A DNA stretch of 5,289 nucleotides from Anaerolineales bacterium (GTDB lineage Bacteria > Chloroflexota > Anaerolineae > Anaerolineales > UBA11858), in the NCBI GenBank assembly GCA_015485245.1, contig WFTY01000155.1:1-5289 (forward strand), written 5' to 3'. The notes under the pieces were generated by a model that was not told where the DNA came from, searched no databases, and was given only the letters and a program-made list of their open reading frames with translations. Position 1 is the stretch's first letter; each line of letters begins with the position of its first letter. Position numbers and translations under genes: made by a program. This document shows, in pieces, positions 1 through 5,289 of the stretch.

Positions 1-807
1 CACCCGGCTGGTGATCCCCCCCGGCGCGGCGGGCAGGGTAATCCCCTCCACGACGGCAACAGGACGCACGCCAATCAGGCTGTTGGTGAGAAAGGCTTCC
101 TGCGCAACGGCAATGTCATCCAGGGTGAGTGGCATCTCACGCACAGGAAGCCCTACCTGGCGCGCCAGGCGCAGTATCACCGCCCGGGTGACCCCCGGCA
201 GCAAACCCCCGGTCAGCGGCGGGGTGAGCAGCTCCCCTTCCCGCACCAGAAAGAAATTGGCGATCGTGGTCTCGCAAACGCGCCCCTCCAGATTAAGCAA
301 CAGCGCATCATCCGCCCCTTGCTGCGCGGCTTCACGACGCGCCAGCAACAACGCCAGCATATTCAGGCTTTTCAGCGCCACCAGGGGGGAATCCGGGTTG
401 CGCCGCCATGTGCTGACGATCAACCGCGCCGGGGTTCCTGGAGCATCATAAGGCCGCGCCTGGATGAGCAACGAGGGCCGCGGCGCCGGCGGCGGGAGCA
501 GGCCGCGTTCGCCGGGGCCGCGCGTGACGGTCAGGCGCACTGCCGCCCACCCATCAACCAGACGATTGACCGCCAACAGTTCCCCCACGAAGCCGCGCAC
601 TTGCGCCTCATCCCAGGGCAATGGGATCGCCAGCAGGCGCGCCGCGGCCTCCAGCCGCGCCCAGTGCTCCGTCCAAAAGAGCAAACATCCCTCGCGGGCG
701 GGCAACGTCTCAAACAAGCCGTCCCCCAGCAACGGGCCGCGATCAGCGCCGACCCACACCGGGGCATCCGCCGGTCGCAAACGACCGTTGAAGTGCACCC
801 AGCTCAT
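1..807 (-). CDS. pabC: Aminodeoxychorismate lyase (PabC), C-terminus cut by window edge
   Basis: This is a PLP-dependent class IV aminotransferase-fold protein, read for 269 residues with no stop before base 1. As PabC it would convert 4-amino-4-deoxychorismate to p-aminobenzoate and pyruvate in the cytoplasm. The Schiff-base lysine is K146 in ALKSLNML, followed by the family pattern GADDALLL and GRVCETTIANFF (residues 164-186), where E179 is the conserved PLP-ring glutamate. The early GDGLFET segment (28-34) is also typical. The family is usually about 260-290 residues, so only a short tail is missing. The ATG at 807 overlaps the pabA stop as ATGA, and a GGAG lies 8 nt upstream (816-819). 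Class IV enzymes also include branched-chain and D-amino acid transaminases. The KSLN motif and the pabB-pabA context favour the lyase. Confidence 0.9.
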   Translation of the reverse strand, partial: MSWVHFNGRLRPADAPVWVGADRGPLLGDGLFETLPAREGCLLFWTEHWARLEAAARLLAIPLPWDEAQVRGFVGELLAVNRLVDGWAAVRLTVTRGPGERGLLPPPAPRPSLLIQARPYDAPGTPARLIVSTWRRNPDSPLVALKSLNMLALLLARREAAQQGADDALLLNLEGRVCETTIANFFLVREGELLTPPLTGGLLPGVTRAVILRLARQVGLPVREMPLTLDDIAVAQEAFLTNSLIGVRPVAVVEGITLPAAPGGITSRV

Positions 808-1373
808 CGCGCCATCTCCAGAAAATTGCGCAACAAGGCATATCCCTGCGGCGTGAGCACCGACTCAGGGTGGAACTGCACCCCCACCACCAGATGCTGA
901 CGGTGGCGCAGCGCCATAACCTCCCCCTCTGCCGAGCGGGCGCTGATCTCCAACTCGGCGGGAAGGCTATCGGCTTCCACCACCAGGGAGTGGTAACGCC
1001 CCGCCGAAAGCGGGTTGGGAAGATTTCGAAACACGCCGCGCCCATCGTGGAACACCGGCGCAGCTTTGCCGTGCAAGGGGAGGTGAGCACGCCCCACCCG
1101 CGCGCCGTACGCCTGCCCAATGCACTGATGTCCCAGACACACCCCCAAAATGGGCAAGCGGGCGCCAAACCGCCGGATCAACGGCAGACAGATTCCCGCC
1201 TGGTCAGGAGTCTGCGGCCCGGGAGAAAGCACCACCGCCCGCGGGGAAAGGCGCTCAACCGCATCCAGGGTGAGGGCATCATTGCGCGCCACCTGCACAT
1301 CGCAGCCCAGCTCCATCAGATAACGCCCCAGGTTATAGACGAAAGAATCGTAGTTATCAACCAGCAGGATCAT
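804..1373 (-). CDS. pabA: Aminodeoxychorismate synthase glutaminase component (PabA)
   Basis: This is a class I glutamine amidotransferase of 189 residues, the usual length for PabA/TrpG. It hydrolyses glutamine and passes ammonia to PabB. The N-terminus MILLVDNYDSFVYNL is diagnostic. The nucleophile is C79 in GVCLGHQ, and the triad is completed by H168 and E170 in VQFHPES. The LSPGPQTPDQAG loop (residues 49-60) has Gln at position 54, where Gly is most common. The ATG at 1373 overlaps the pabB stop as ATGA, and a GAGGG stretch lies 3 nt upstream. PabA and TrpG cannot be told apart well by sequence, and in some bacteria one protein serves both pathways. Its position between pabB and pabC, with no trp gene nearby, argues for pABA synthesis. 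Confidence 0.92.
   Translation of the reverse strand: MILLVDNYDSFVYNLGRYLMELGCDVQVARNDALTLDAVERLSPRAVVLSPGPQTPDQAGICLPLIRRFGARLPILGVCLGHQCIGQAYGARVGRAHLPLHGKAAPVFHDGRGVFRNLPNPLSAGRYHSLVVEADSLPAELEISARSAEGEVMALRHRQHLVVGVQFHPESVLTPQGYALLRNFLEMAR
816..819 (-). promoter_or_regulatory. Ribosome binding site of pabC
   Basis: A GGAG on the minus strand lies 8 nt before the pabC ATG at 807, inside the last codons of pabA. It supports independent or coupled re-initiation at the ATGA overlap and fixes the pabC start. Confidence 0.6.
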
Positions 1374-2749
1374 CTTCCCTCGAGCACATCCAGCAGAGCA
1401 CGAGCCTTATCCATGCTCTCCTGATATTCGGCCTCTGGATCCGAATCGGCCACCACCCCGCCCCCGACCGAGAAAAACACCTGCCCGGCGACGAAAATCA
1501 ACGTGCGGATCACAATGGAGGTATCCATATCCCCGCTGAAGCTCAAATAGCCAATGCTGCCGCAATACGGGCCGCGCGGCACACCCTCAAGCTCAGCGAT
1601 AATCTCCATGGCGCGGATCTTTGGCGCACCGGTGATCGAACCGCCAGGAAAGGCCGACTTGAGCAGGTCGAGGGCGTCGCGTCCAGGTTCCAGTTCGCCC
1701 GTCACCGTTGAAACCAGATGATGCACAGTGGCGTAACTCTCCAGAGAGCACAAGCGAGGGACGCGCACGCTTCCGGGGAGACACACACGCGAAAGGTCGT
1801 TGCGCAGCAGATCAACAATCATGGTGTTCTCGGCGCGGTCTTTCTCGCTGCGGAGCAGCTCGTCCGCGAGGGCCGCGTCCTCAGCGGCGGCCACCCCGCG
1901 CGGGCGCGTGCCCTTGATCGGCCGTGTGTCCACCCGCCCGGCGTCCAGGCGCAGGAAACGCTCCGGGGAAGCGGAGGCGATCACCACCTCGCCAAAGTTC
2001 AGATAGGCGGCATAAGGCGCCGGGCTGCGACGACGCAGGCGATGGTAAAGCGCAAAATACGGATAACCAACAGGCACGCCGCCGCGGAAGCGCTGGGTGA
2101 AGTTGGCCTGGAAAATATCTCCGGCGAGGATGTATTCGCGCACACGGCGCACGGACTGACAATAACCTTGCGGCGTAAAGTTGGAAGCCACCGTCAGCAA
2201 AGGCGGGTCGGGAAGCTGCGGTGGCGGCTCGCTCAACCAGACGCGCATCTGCTCCGCCCGGGCGCGAGCGCGACGCCAACGCGCCGCGGGGGTATGCTCC
2301 GGGAAGCCACTGGCGAGTATCCAGGCGCGCCGCTGGTGCAGATCTAACGCGACAATGACATCGTAAAAGCCGACCATCATTTCCGGCACGTCCACATCCG
2401 CCTGGGGAACAGGGAGCCTCTCCAGGTGACGGGCCAGCTCGTAGCCCCAATATCCCGCCACGCCAGTCTGAAACGGCGGCAAATTGGGCTGAGACGGCAG
2501 ACGGTAGCGCCGCCAGCGCTCGGCCAGCACTTCCCAGGGGTTCCCCTCCACCGGGGCGCCGTCCACCCAGACCTGGTCGCCTCGACTGTGGACGACACAA
2601 AAAGGGTCGCTCATCAGGTAGGCATAACGACCCGCATCGGCATCAGGCAAGGCGCTGTCGAGCCACAGAGCATAGCGACGTGCGGCTAATGGGGCGAAGA
2701 GCTGATCGGGCTCAACGTAAGGGATGGGGACGGCCAACAACGATTGCAT
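1370..2749 (-). CDS. pabB: Aminodeoxychorismate synthase component I (PabB)
   Basis: This chorismate-utilising enzyme of 459 residues makes 4-amino-4-deoxychorismate from chorismate and ammonia. The decisive motif is PIKGTRPRG (277-285): K279 is the catalytic lysine of PabB, where TrpE has alanine (PIAGT). Other family blocks are GDIFQANFTQRF (210-221), RAENTMIVDLLRNDL (305-319), FPGGSITGAPKIRAMEII (367-384) and GSIGYLSFSGDMDTSI (397-412). The N-terminal part (about 1-185) is the more variable TrpE/PabB N-domain. I chose the ATG at 2749, because the longer GTG start at 2818 adds 23 unsupported residues and runs across the divergent promoter. No convincing ribosome binding site precedes 2749; see the -10 candidate at 2758-2763. 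It is the first gene of the pabB-pabA-pabC operon. Confidence 0.94.
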   Translation of the reverse strand: MQSLLAVPIPYVEPDQLFAPLAARRYALWLDSALPDADAGRYAYLMSDPFCVVHSRGDQVWVDGAPVEGNPWEVLAERWRRYRLPSQPNLPPFQTGVAGYWGYELARHLERLPVPQADVDVPEMMVGFYDVIVALDLHQRRAWILASGFPEHTPAARWRRARARAEQMRVWLSEPPPQLPDPPLLTVASNFTPQGYCQSVRRVREYILAGDIFQANFTQRFRGGVPVGYPYFALYHRLRRRSPAPYAAYLNFGEVVIASASPERFLRLDAGRVDTRPIKGTRPRGVAAAEDAALADELLRSEKDRAENTMIVDLLRNDLSRVCLPGSVRVPRLCSLESYATVHHLVSTVTGELEPGRDALDLLKSAFPGGSITGAPKIRAMEIIAELEGVPRGPYCGSIGYLSFSGDMDTSIVIRTLIFVAGQVFFSVGGGVVADSDPEAEYQESMDKARALLDVLEGR

Positions 2750-2757
2750 GGGGACTG

Positions 2758-2763
2758 ATTCTA
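2758..2763 (-). promoter_or_regulatory. Candidate -10 box for a leaderless pabB transcript
   Basis: On the minus strand TAGAAT matches five of six bases of TATAAT and ends 8 nt before the pabB ATG at 2749. The expected transcription start falls on or within two bases of the ATG. I find no good -35 at 17-18 bp (only a poor TTCGGA-like match), and no Shine-Dalgarno sequence in the last 15 bases. A leaderless mRNA is an inference. A longer leader from a promoter further upstream remains possible. Confidence 0.35.
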
Positions 2764-2807
2764 CCGCACCTTTCCCACAGCTCCGAATCCCCTTCAGCGG
2801 CAAAAAC

Positions 2808-2836
2808 TTGACATCCACGCCGCGCGCCCTTACACT
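2808..2836 (+). promoter_or_regulatory. Sigma70-type promoter of the SDR-folB-folK operon
   Basis: A perfect TTGACA (-35, 2808-2813) is separated by exactly 17 bp from TACACT (-10, 2831-2836), which matches four of six consensus bases including the key TA...T positions. Transcription should start near 2842-2844, leaving a leader of about 20 nt that carries GGAGG before the ATG at 2863. That placement makes the upstream in-frame TTG at 2836 unusable as a start. Confidence 0.75.
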
Positions 2837-2846
2837 TGCTTCACCC

Positions 2847-2851
2847 GGAGG
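2847..2851 (+). promoter_or_regulatory. Ribosome binding site of the SDR gene
   Basis: GGAGG lies 11 nt before the ATG at 2863, slightly longer than the ideal spacing but the strongest Shine-Dalgarno match nearby. It supports 2863 over the in-frame TTG at 2836. Confidence 0.65.
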
Positions 2852-2862
2852 CGATACCCCCC

Positions 2863-3603
2863 ATGAACCCCGCTCCTGCCCCGCTAAAGGGAAAAAACAT
2901 CCTCATCACCGGCGCAGCGCGGCGCATTGGTCGGGCGCTGGCGCTCGCCGTGGCGCGCGCCGGGGGCAACGTGGTCATCCACCACGGGCACTCCCCGCGG
3001 GAGGCCGACGCGCTACAAAGGGAGATCGCCGCCCTAGGGCCGCGCGCCGTTGTTCTCCAGGCCGATCTGAACGAACCAGATCAGGCTGAAGCGCTCATCG
3101 CCCGGGCCAACGAGGCCATGCCGCTCTATGCGCTGGTCAACAACGCGGCCATATTCGAGAATCTAAACCTGGCCGCCACCAACCTGGACGCCTGGGAGCG
3201 GCACCTGCGCATTAACCTGACCGCGCCCTTCCTGCTCTGCAAAGCCTTCGCCGCGGCGTTGCCCACAGGGGATCCGGGGCGCATCCTCAACCTGCTGGAT
3301 TGGCGAGCGCTGCGCCCCGGGGCGGATCACCTGCCCTACACTATCAGCAAGGCCGGGTTGGCAGCGCTGACGCGCTCTCTGGCCATTGAGCTGGCGCCGC
3401 GCATCATAGTCAACGCCCTCGCCCTCGGAGCGATCTTGCCCCCCAGCGACGGCAGGGCAAAGAGGGGGATTCTGCGCAGCGTCCCCGCAGGGCGCTGGGG
3501 GGAACTGGAGGAGGTCGAGAAGGCGGCCATCTTCCTGCTTAGCGGCCCAGCTTACATCACCGGCGAAATCATCCACGTGGATGGCGGTCGGCATCTAATC
3601 TAA
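2863..3603 (+). CDS. SDR oxidoreductase of pteridine reductase / FolM type
   Basis: This is a 246-residue cytoplasmic Rossmann-fold dehydrogenase. The cofactor loop TGAARRIG (16-23) carries basic residues like PTR1 (TGAAKRLG), and HHGHS (40-44) sits where PTR1 has HYHRS, suggesting NADPH. NNAA is at 93-96, N118 fits the structural Asn, and VDGG closes the fold (239-242). The catalytic set reads D146-Y159-K163: Asp replaces the usual SDR serine, as in Leishmania PTR1 and E. coli FolM (dihydromonapterin reductase). General 3-oxoacyl-ACP reductases keep Ser, so a pterin or dihydrofolate reductase role is favoured, helped by the location ahead of folB and folK. The exact substrate cannot be read from sequence. 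It starts at the ATG with GGAGG upstream, and folB follows after 13 nt. Confidence 0.85.
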   Translation: MNPAPAPLKGKNILITGAARRIGRALALAVARAGGNVVIHHGHSPREADALQREIAALGPRAVVLQADLNEPDQAEALIARANEAMPLYALVNNAAIFENLNLAATNLDAWERHLRINLTAPFLLCKAFAAALPTGDPGRILNLLDWRALRPGADHLPYTISKAGLAALTRSLAIELAPRIIVNALALGAILPPSDGRAKRGILRSVPAGRWGELEEVEKAAIFLLSGPAYITGEIIHVDGGRHLI

Positions 3604-3605
3604 GC

Positions 3606-3609
3606 GGAG
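3606..3609 (+). promoter_or_regulatory. Ribosome binding site of folB
   Basis: GGAG lies 7 nt before the folB ATG at 3617, in the 13-nt gap after the SDR stop codon. The short gap without a terminator supports cotranscription. Confidence 0.65.
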
Positions 3610-3616
3610 AAAAACA

Positions 3617-3967
3617 ATGGATAAAACCTTTATCACCCGGTTGGTCGCCCGCGGCATTATCGGCATCGAAGAATGGGAACGCCACAAGCCGCAGGAGATT
3701 CTCATCAGCATTGAGCTATTCGGCGACCAGCGCCCAGCGGCGGCCAGCGACGACATCGCCGATTGCATCAACTATCGCACTGTGGCGAAAAAAGCGCTCT
3801 CCCACGCCGAAACCGCCGGGCGCTTCACCGTTGAGGCCCTGGCACAAGATATCGCCGACCTGTGCCTGGCCGAACCTGGCGTAGAGAAAGTGCGCGTGCG
3901 CGTGGAAAAACCGGGTGCGGTGCGCTTCGCAGCATCGGTGGGAGTGGAAATTGAACGCATCCGCTGA
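3617..3967 (+). CDS. folB: Dihydroneopterin aldolase (FolB)
   Basis: At 116 residues it has the standard length of the family. It cleaves 7,8-dihydroneopterin to 6-hydroxymethyl-7,8-dihydropterin and glycolaldehyde, acting as a homo-oligomer in the cytoplasm. Recognisable parts are the N-terminal strand with IIGIEEWERHKPQ (14-26), where E21 lines up with the pterin-anchoring glutamate, then CINYRTVAKK (50-59), FTVEALAQDIADLCL (70-84), and VRVEKPGAVRFA (94-105), where K98 is the conserved catalytic lysine. It is the second gene of the rightward operon. Its final codons overlap the TTG start of folK by 17 nt, so the two products, which catalyse consecutive steps, may be translationally coupled. 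The related FolX epimerase lacks this folK-linked context, so FolB is the better call. Confidence 0.93.
   Translation: MDKTFITRLVARGIIGIEEWERHKPQEILISIELFGDQRPAAASDDIADCINYRTVAKKALSHAETAGRFTVEALAQDIADLCLAEPGVEKVRVRVEKPGAVRFAASVGVEIERIR
3941..3944 (+). promoter_or_regulatory. Ribosome binding site deciding the TTG start of folK
   Basis: GGAG lies within the end of folB, 6 nt before the TTG at 3951. This is good Shine-Dalgarno spacing, and there is no ATG, GTG or TTG in the folK frame between this TTG and the conserved LGSN motif. Confidence 0.6.
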
Positions 3968-4475
3968 AAGCGAGACGTTATTCTGCATCGAGCTGGGAAG
4001 CAATATCGACCCGGCGCTCAACCTGCCACGCGCCGCAAAGGCGCTCAGCCGCCACTTCCCCCTACTGGCGATCTCCTCCGCCTGGGAAACGCCACCAGTG
4101 GGTACGCACCATGGGGGTAATTACCTCAACGCGGCCGCGCTGATCGCTTGTGCGCTCCCCACCGAGCAGCTCAAAGCCATCCTGCGGGAGATCGAAACCC
4201 GCCTCGGCCGTGTGCGCACGGCTGATAAGTTCGCCCCACGGACAATTGACCTGGATATCCTGGTGGTTGGAGAAAAGGTCGTCGAAGCAGACATCTGGCG
4301 TTATGCCTACCTGGCCGTACCGGTATCCGAAATACTCCCCCAGCTCACCTGCCCACACAGCGGCGAACACCTGCATCAAATTGCTCAACGGCTGAAAGCG
4401 ACGAGCGAGATTCGCCTCCGCCCGCAGGTTGATTTGCAGCCTTTTAAATCCGCAAAGGCGCCGAGCCGCGACTGA
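3951..4475 (+). CDS. folK: Hydroxymethyl-dihydropterin pyrophosphokinase (FolK, HPPK)
   Basis: It transfers pyrophosphate from ATP to 6-hydroxymethyl-7,8-dihydropterin, the step before dihydropteroate synthase. From the TTG start it has 174 residues. LGSN (15-18), GNYLNAAA (56-63) and [10 protein letters not shown] (95-104) are diagnostic. D100 and D102 are the two magnesium-binding aspartates, and R97 the conserved Arg before them. After this the usual VPHxxxxxR segment, which carries ATP-contacting His and Arg in the E. coli enzyme, is absent. The chain goes from [12 protein letters not shown] directly to [12 protein letters not shown] and is about 8 residues shorter there. The TTG at 3951 has a good ribosome binding site; the only longer option is a GTG at 3915 deep in folB. 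The 3' end overlaps folE by 32 bp. Confidence 0.9.
   Translation: MNASAESETLFCIELGSNIDPALNLPRAAKALSRHFPLLAISSAWETPPVGTHHGGNYLNAAALIACALPTEQLKAILREIETRLGRVRTADKFAPRTIDLDILVVGEKVVEADIWRYAYLAVPVSEILPQLTCPHSGEHLHQIAQRLKATSEIRLRPQVDLQPFKSAKAPSRD
4444..4475. other. Convergent tail-to-tail overlap of folK and folE
   Basis: The folK stop codon (4473-4475) lies inside folE, and the folE stop codon (4444-4446) lies inside folK, so 32 bp code on both strands. No hairpin with a T-run stands between the genes, so each transcript must end inside the other gene or further on. Confidence 0.85.
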
Positions 4476-5082
4476 TGTTATCGAGAAATTCCTGACGAGT
4501 AGCCATGCTCTTGCGGAAATGCCCCAGCATGGCCGAGGTGGTCATGCGCGCATCGTGCTTCTTCACGCCGCGCATCATCGAGCACAAGTGCAACCCCTCA
4601 AGCACCACCGCGACTCCGCGCGGGTGCAACAACTCATTAAGCAGATCGGCGATCTGCCGCGTCATGCGCTCCTGCACCTGAAGGCGGCGGGCAAACATAT
4701 CCACAATCCGCGGGATCTTGGAGAGGCCGATCACCCGTCCATTGGGCAGGTAAGCCACATGGGCGCGCCCGATGAAGGGCAGCATGTGGTGCTCGCACAG
4801 ACTATAGAATTCGATATCGCGCACAATCACCATTTCGTCATACGCGACTTCAAACACCGCGTCGTTGAGCAATTCCACAGGGTCAACGCGATACCCCTCC
4901 AGCATCTCGTGATAGGCTTTCGCCACCCGCTCGGGGGTGCGCACCAGCCCTGCTCGCTGCGGATCTTCCCCCACCGCTGAGATAATCTCCGTCACCGCGG
5001 CTTCAATGCGCGCGGCGTCAACATCGTCATCCAGCATCAGTTCAGCGATCTGGTAAACAACTTCATAATTCTCAATCTTCAT
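4444..5082 (-). CDS. folE: GTP cyclohydrolase I (FolE, type IA)
   Basis: It converts GTP to 7,8-dihydroneopterin triphosphate and formate, the entry step of the pterin branch, and acts as a zinc-dependent homodecamer. From the chosen ATG it has 212 residues, normal for the family. The zinc ligands are C96 and H99 in the CEHH motif (96-99) and C167 in HLCSMMRG. Also typical are [13 protein letters not shown] (49-61), [11 protein letters not shown] (103-113), [20 protein letters not shown] (120-139) and the closing TRQEFL (195-200). The ATG at 5082 has AAGGA 7 nt upstream. An in-frame ATG at 5097 would add five residues but has no spaced ribosome binding site. Upstream lies the membrane-protein gene ending at 5099, so the two may share a transcript. 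Its end overlaps folK. Confidence 0.95.
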   Translation of the reverse strand: MKIENYEVVYQIAELMLDDDVDAARIEAAVTEIISAVGEDPQRAGLVRTPERVAKAYHEMLEGYRVDPVELLNDAVFEVAYDEMVIVRDIEFYSLCEHHMLPFIGRAHVAYLPNGRVIGLSKIPRIVDMFARRLQVQERMTRQIADLLNELLHPRGVAVVLEGLHLCSMMRGVKKHDARMTTSAMLGHFRKSMATRQEFLDNISRGSAPLRI

Positions 5083-5089
5083 CTCACGT

Positions 5090-5094
5090 TCCTT
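5090..5094 (-). promoter_or_regulatory. Ribosome binding site of folE
   Basis: AAGGA on the minus strand stands 7 nt before the ATG at 5082. It decides for that start over the in-frame ATG at 5097, which sits one base after the stop of the upstream gene. Confidence 0.6.
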
Positions 5095-5098
5095 CATC

Positions 5099-5289
5099 CT
5101 ACTGTGGGGAGAGAGACTCCAGGGCAGCGCTCAGATGCGCGCCGAGGAGGACTACAAACGCCAACAAATAAATCCAAAAGAGCAACGCGGCCACCGCGCC
5201 CAACGAGCCATACACCAGGTTGTAATTGGCAAAGCCGGTACGCACATACCAGGAGAACGCCAGCGTAATCCCTCCCGCCGCCATGGAGG
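5099..5289 (-). CDS. YihY/BrkB-family inner membrane protein, C-terminal fragment
   Basis: Only the last 62 or so codons are in the window; the frame stays open through base 5289, so the ATG at 5284 is most likely internal. The visible part has a hydrophobic stretch near its beginning, then [37 protein letters not shown], and it ends at a TAG. The YGSLGAV...LLFWIYL...LLGAHL pattern is the hallmark of the last membrane segment of the YihY/BrkB (UPF0761) family, proteins of several transmembrane helices once mislabelled ribonuclease BN. Their function is not settled. The gene stops 16 bases before the folE start, which suggests cotranscription, though no functional tie to folate is known to me. 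Confidence 0.75.
   Translation of the reverse strand, partial: SMAAGGITLAFSWYVRTGFANYNLVYGSLGAVAALLFWIYLLAFVVLLGAHLSAALESLSPQ

Larger units (their letters stand above)
2750..2862. other. Divergent intergenic promoter region
   Basis: This is the 113-bp gap between pabB (leftward) and the SDR gene (rightward), and the only true intergenic stretch of note in the window. It holds a strong-looking rightward promoter and a weaker leftward -10 candidate. Both arms of folate synthesis, pABA and pterin, would be started from here, so a shared regulator could act on both. I see no clear palindromic operator and no riboswitch-like structure; the predicted rightward leader is only about 20 nt. Confidence 0.7.

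Noticed and set aside
11..900. Plus-strand open frames opposite pabC and pabA (146, 193 and 130 codons)
   Set aside because: They are Arg/Ser/Pro-rich, have no recognisable domain, and lie wholly opposite two well-supported enzymes. Long antisense frames are expected in GC-rich DNA.
1718..2347. A 209-codon plus-strand frame and a 239-codon minus-strand frame (1881-2600) within pabB
   Set aside because: Both are in alternative frames of the clear PabB coding sequence, low in complexity, and without motifs or ribosome binding sites that I can support.
1370..2749. Anthranilate synthase (TrpE with TrpG) instead of PabB/PabA
   Set aside because: The PIKGT lysine is the PabB signature, and pabC follows directly; no trp genes are present.
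2750..2818. GTG start at 2818 extending PabB by 23 residues
   Set aside because: The added residues do not resemble PabB N-termini and would be coded across the divergent promoter's -35. The ATG at 2749 gives a normal-length protein.
2836..2862. TTG start at 2836 for the SDR
   Set aside because: It lies on the last base of the predicted -10 box and upstream of the expected transcript start; GGAGG precedes the ATG at 2863 instead.
3163..3594. A 143-codon minus-strand frame opposite the SDR
   Set aside because: It has no recognisable motif or ribosome binding site and is a shadow of the SDR coding frame.
4476..4520. Rho-independent terminator after folK
   Set aside because: No stable GC hairpin followed by a T-run is visible, and the stretch is folE coding sequence.

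Overview
The window is a compact bacterial folate-biosynthesis cluster in GC-rich DNA (about 60% G+C by eye), with almost no non-coding sequence. All recognisable genes are protein-coding. I see no tRNA, rRNA, CRISPR array, insertion sequence, phage gene or obvious repeat. The codon use and the wording of FolB and FolK remind me of Chloroflexota, but that is a weak impression from memory and not a placement.

Layout. Bases 1-2749, minus strand: a three-gene p-aminobenzoate operon, pabB-pabA-pabC, joined by two ATGA stop/start overlaps; pabC runs off the left edge. Bases 2750-2862: a 113-bp divergent promoter region, with a near-consensus sigma70-type promoter facing right and a possible -10 box just ahead of pabB facing left. 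Bases 2863-4475, plus strand: an SDR reductase of the pteridine-reductase/FolM type, then folB, then folK, which starts at a TTG inside the end of folB. Bases 4444-5082, minus strand: folE, whose last codons overlap the end of folK tail to tail by 32 bp. Bases 5099-5289, minus strand: the C-terminal end of a YihY/BrkB-type membrane protein, just upstream of folE and probably cotranscribed with it.

How the genes work together. PabA supplies ammonia from glutamine, PabB makes 4-amino-4-deoxychorismate from chorismate, and PabC releases pyruvate to give p-aminobenzoate. On the pterin side, FolE turns GTP into dihydroneopterin triphosphate. After dephosphorylation by an enzyme not seen here, FolB makes 6-hydroxymethyl-dihydropterin and FolK pyrophosphorylates it. 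The joining enzyme (FolP), FolC and a classical FolA are not in the window. The SDR has the Asp-Tyr-Lys catalytic set of PTR1 and FolM, so it may supply the dihydrofolate or dihydropterin reduction step. This is inference.

I do not see an undescribed system here. The points most worth checking are the folate-type SDR in a folate operon, a FolK that lacks the usual Pro-His...Arg segment, a possibly leaderless pabB, the TTG start of folK and the folK/folE tail overlap.
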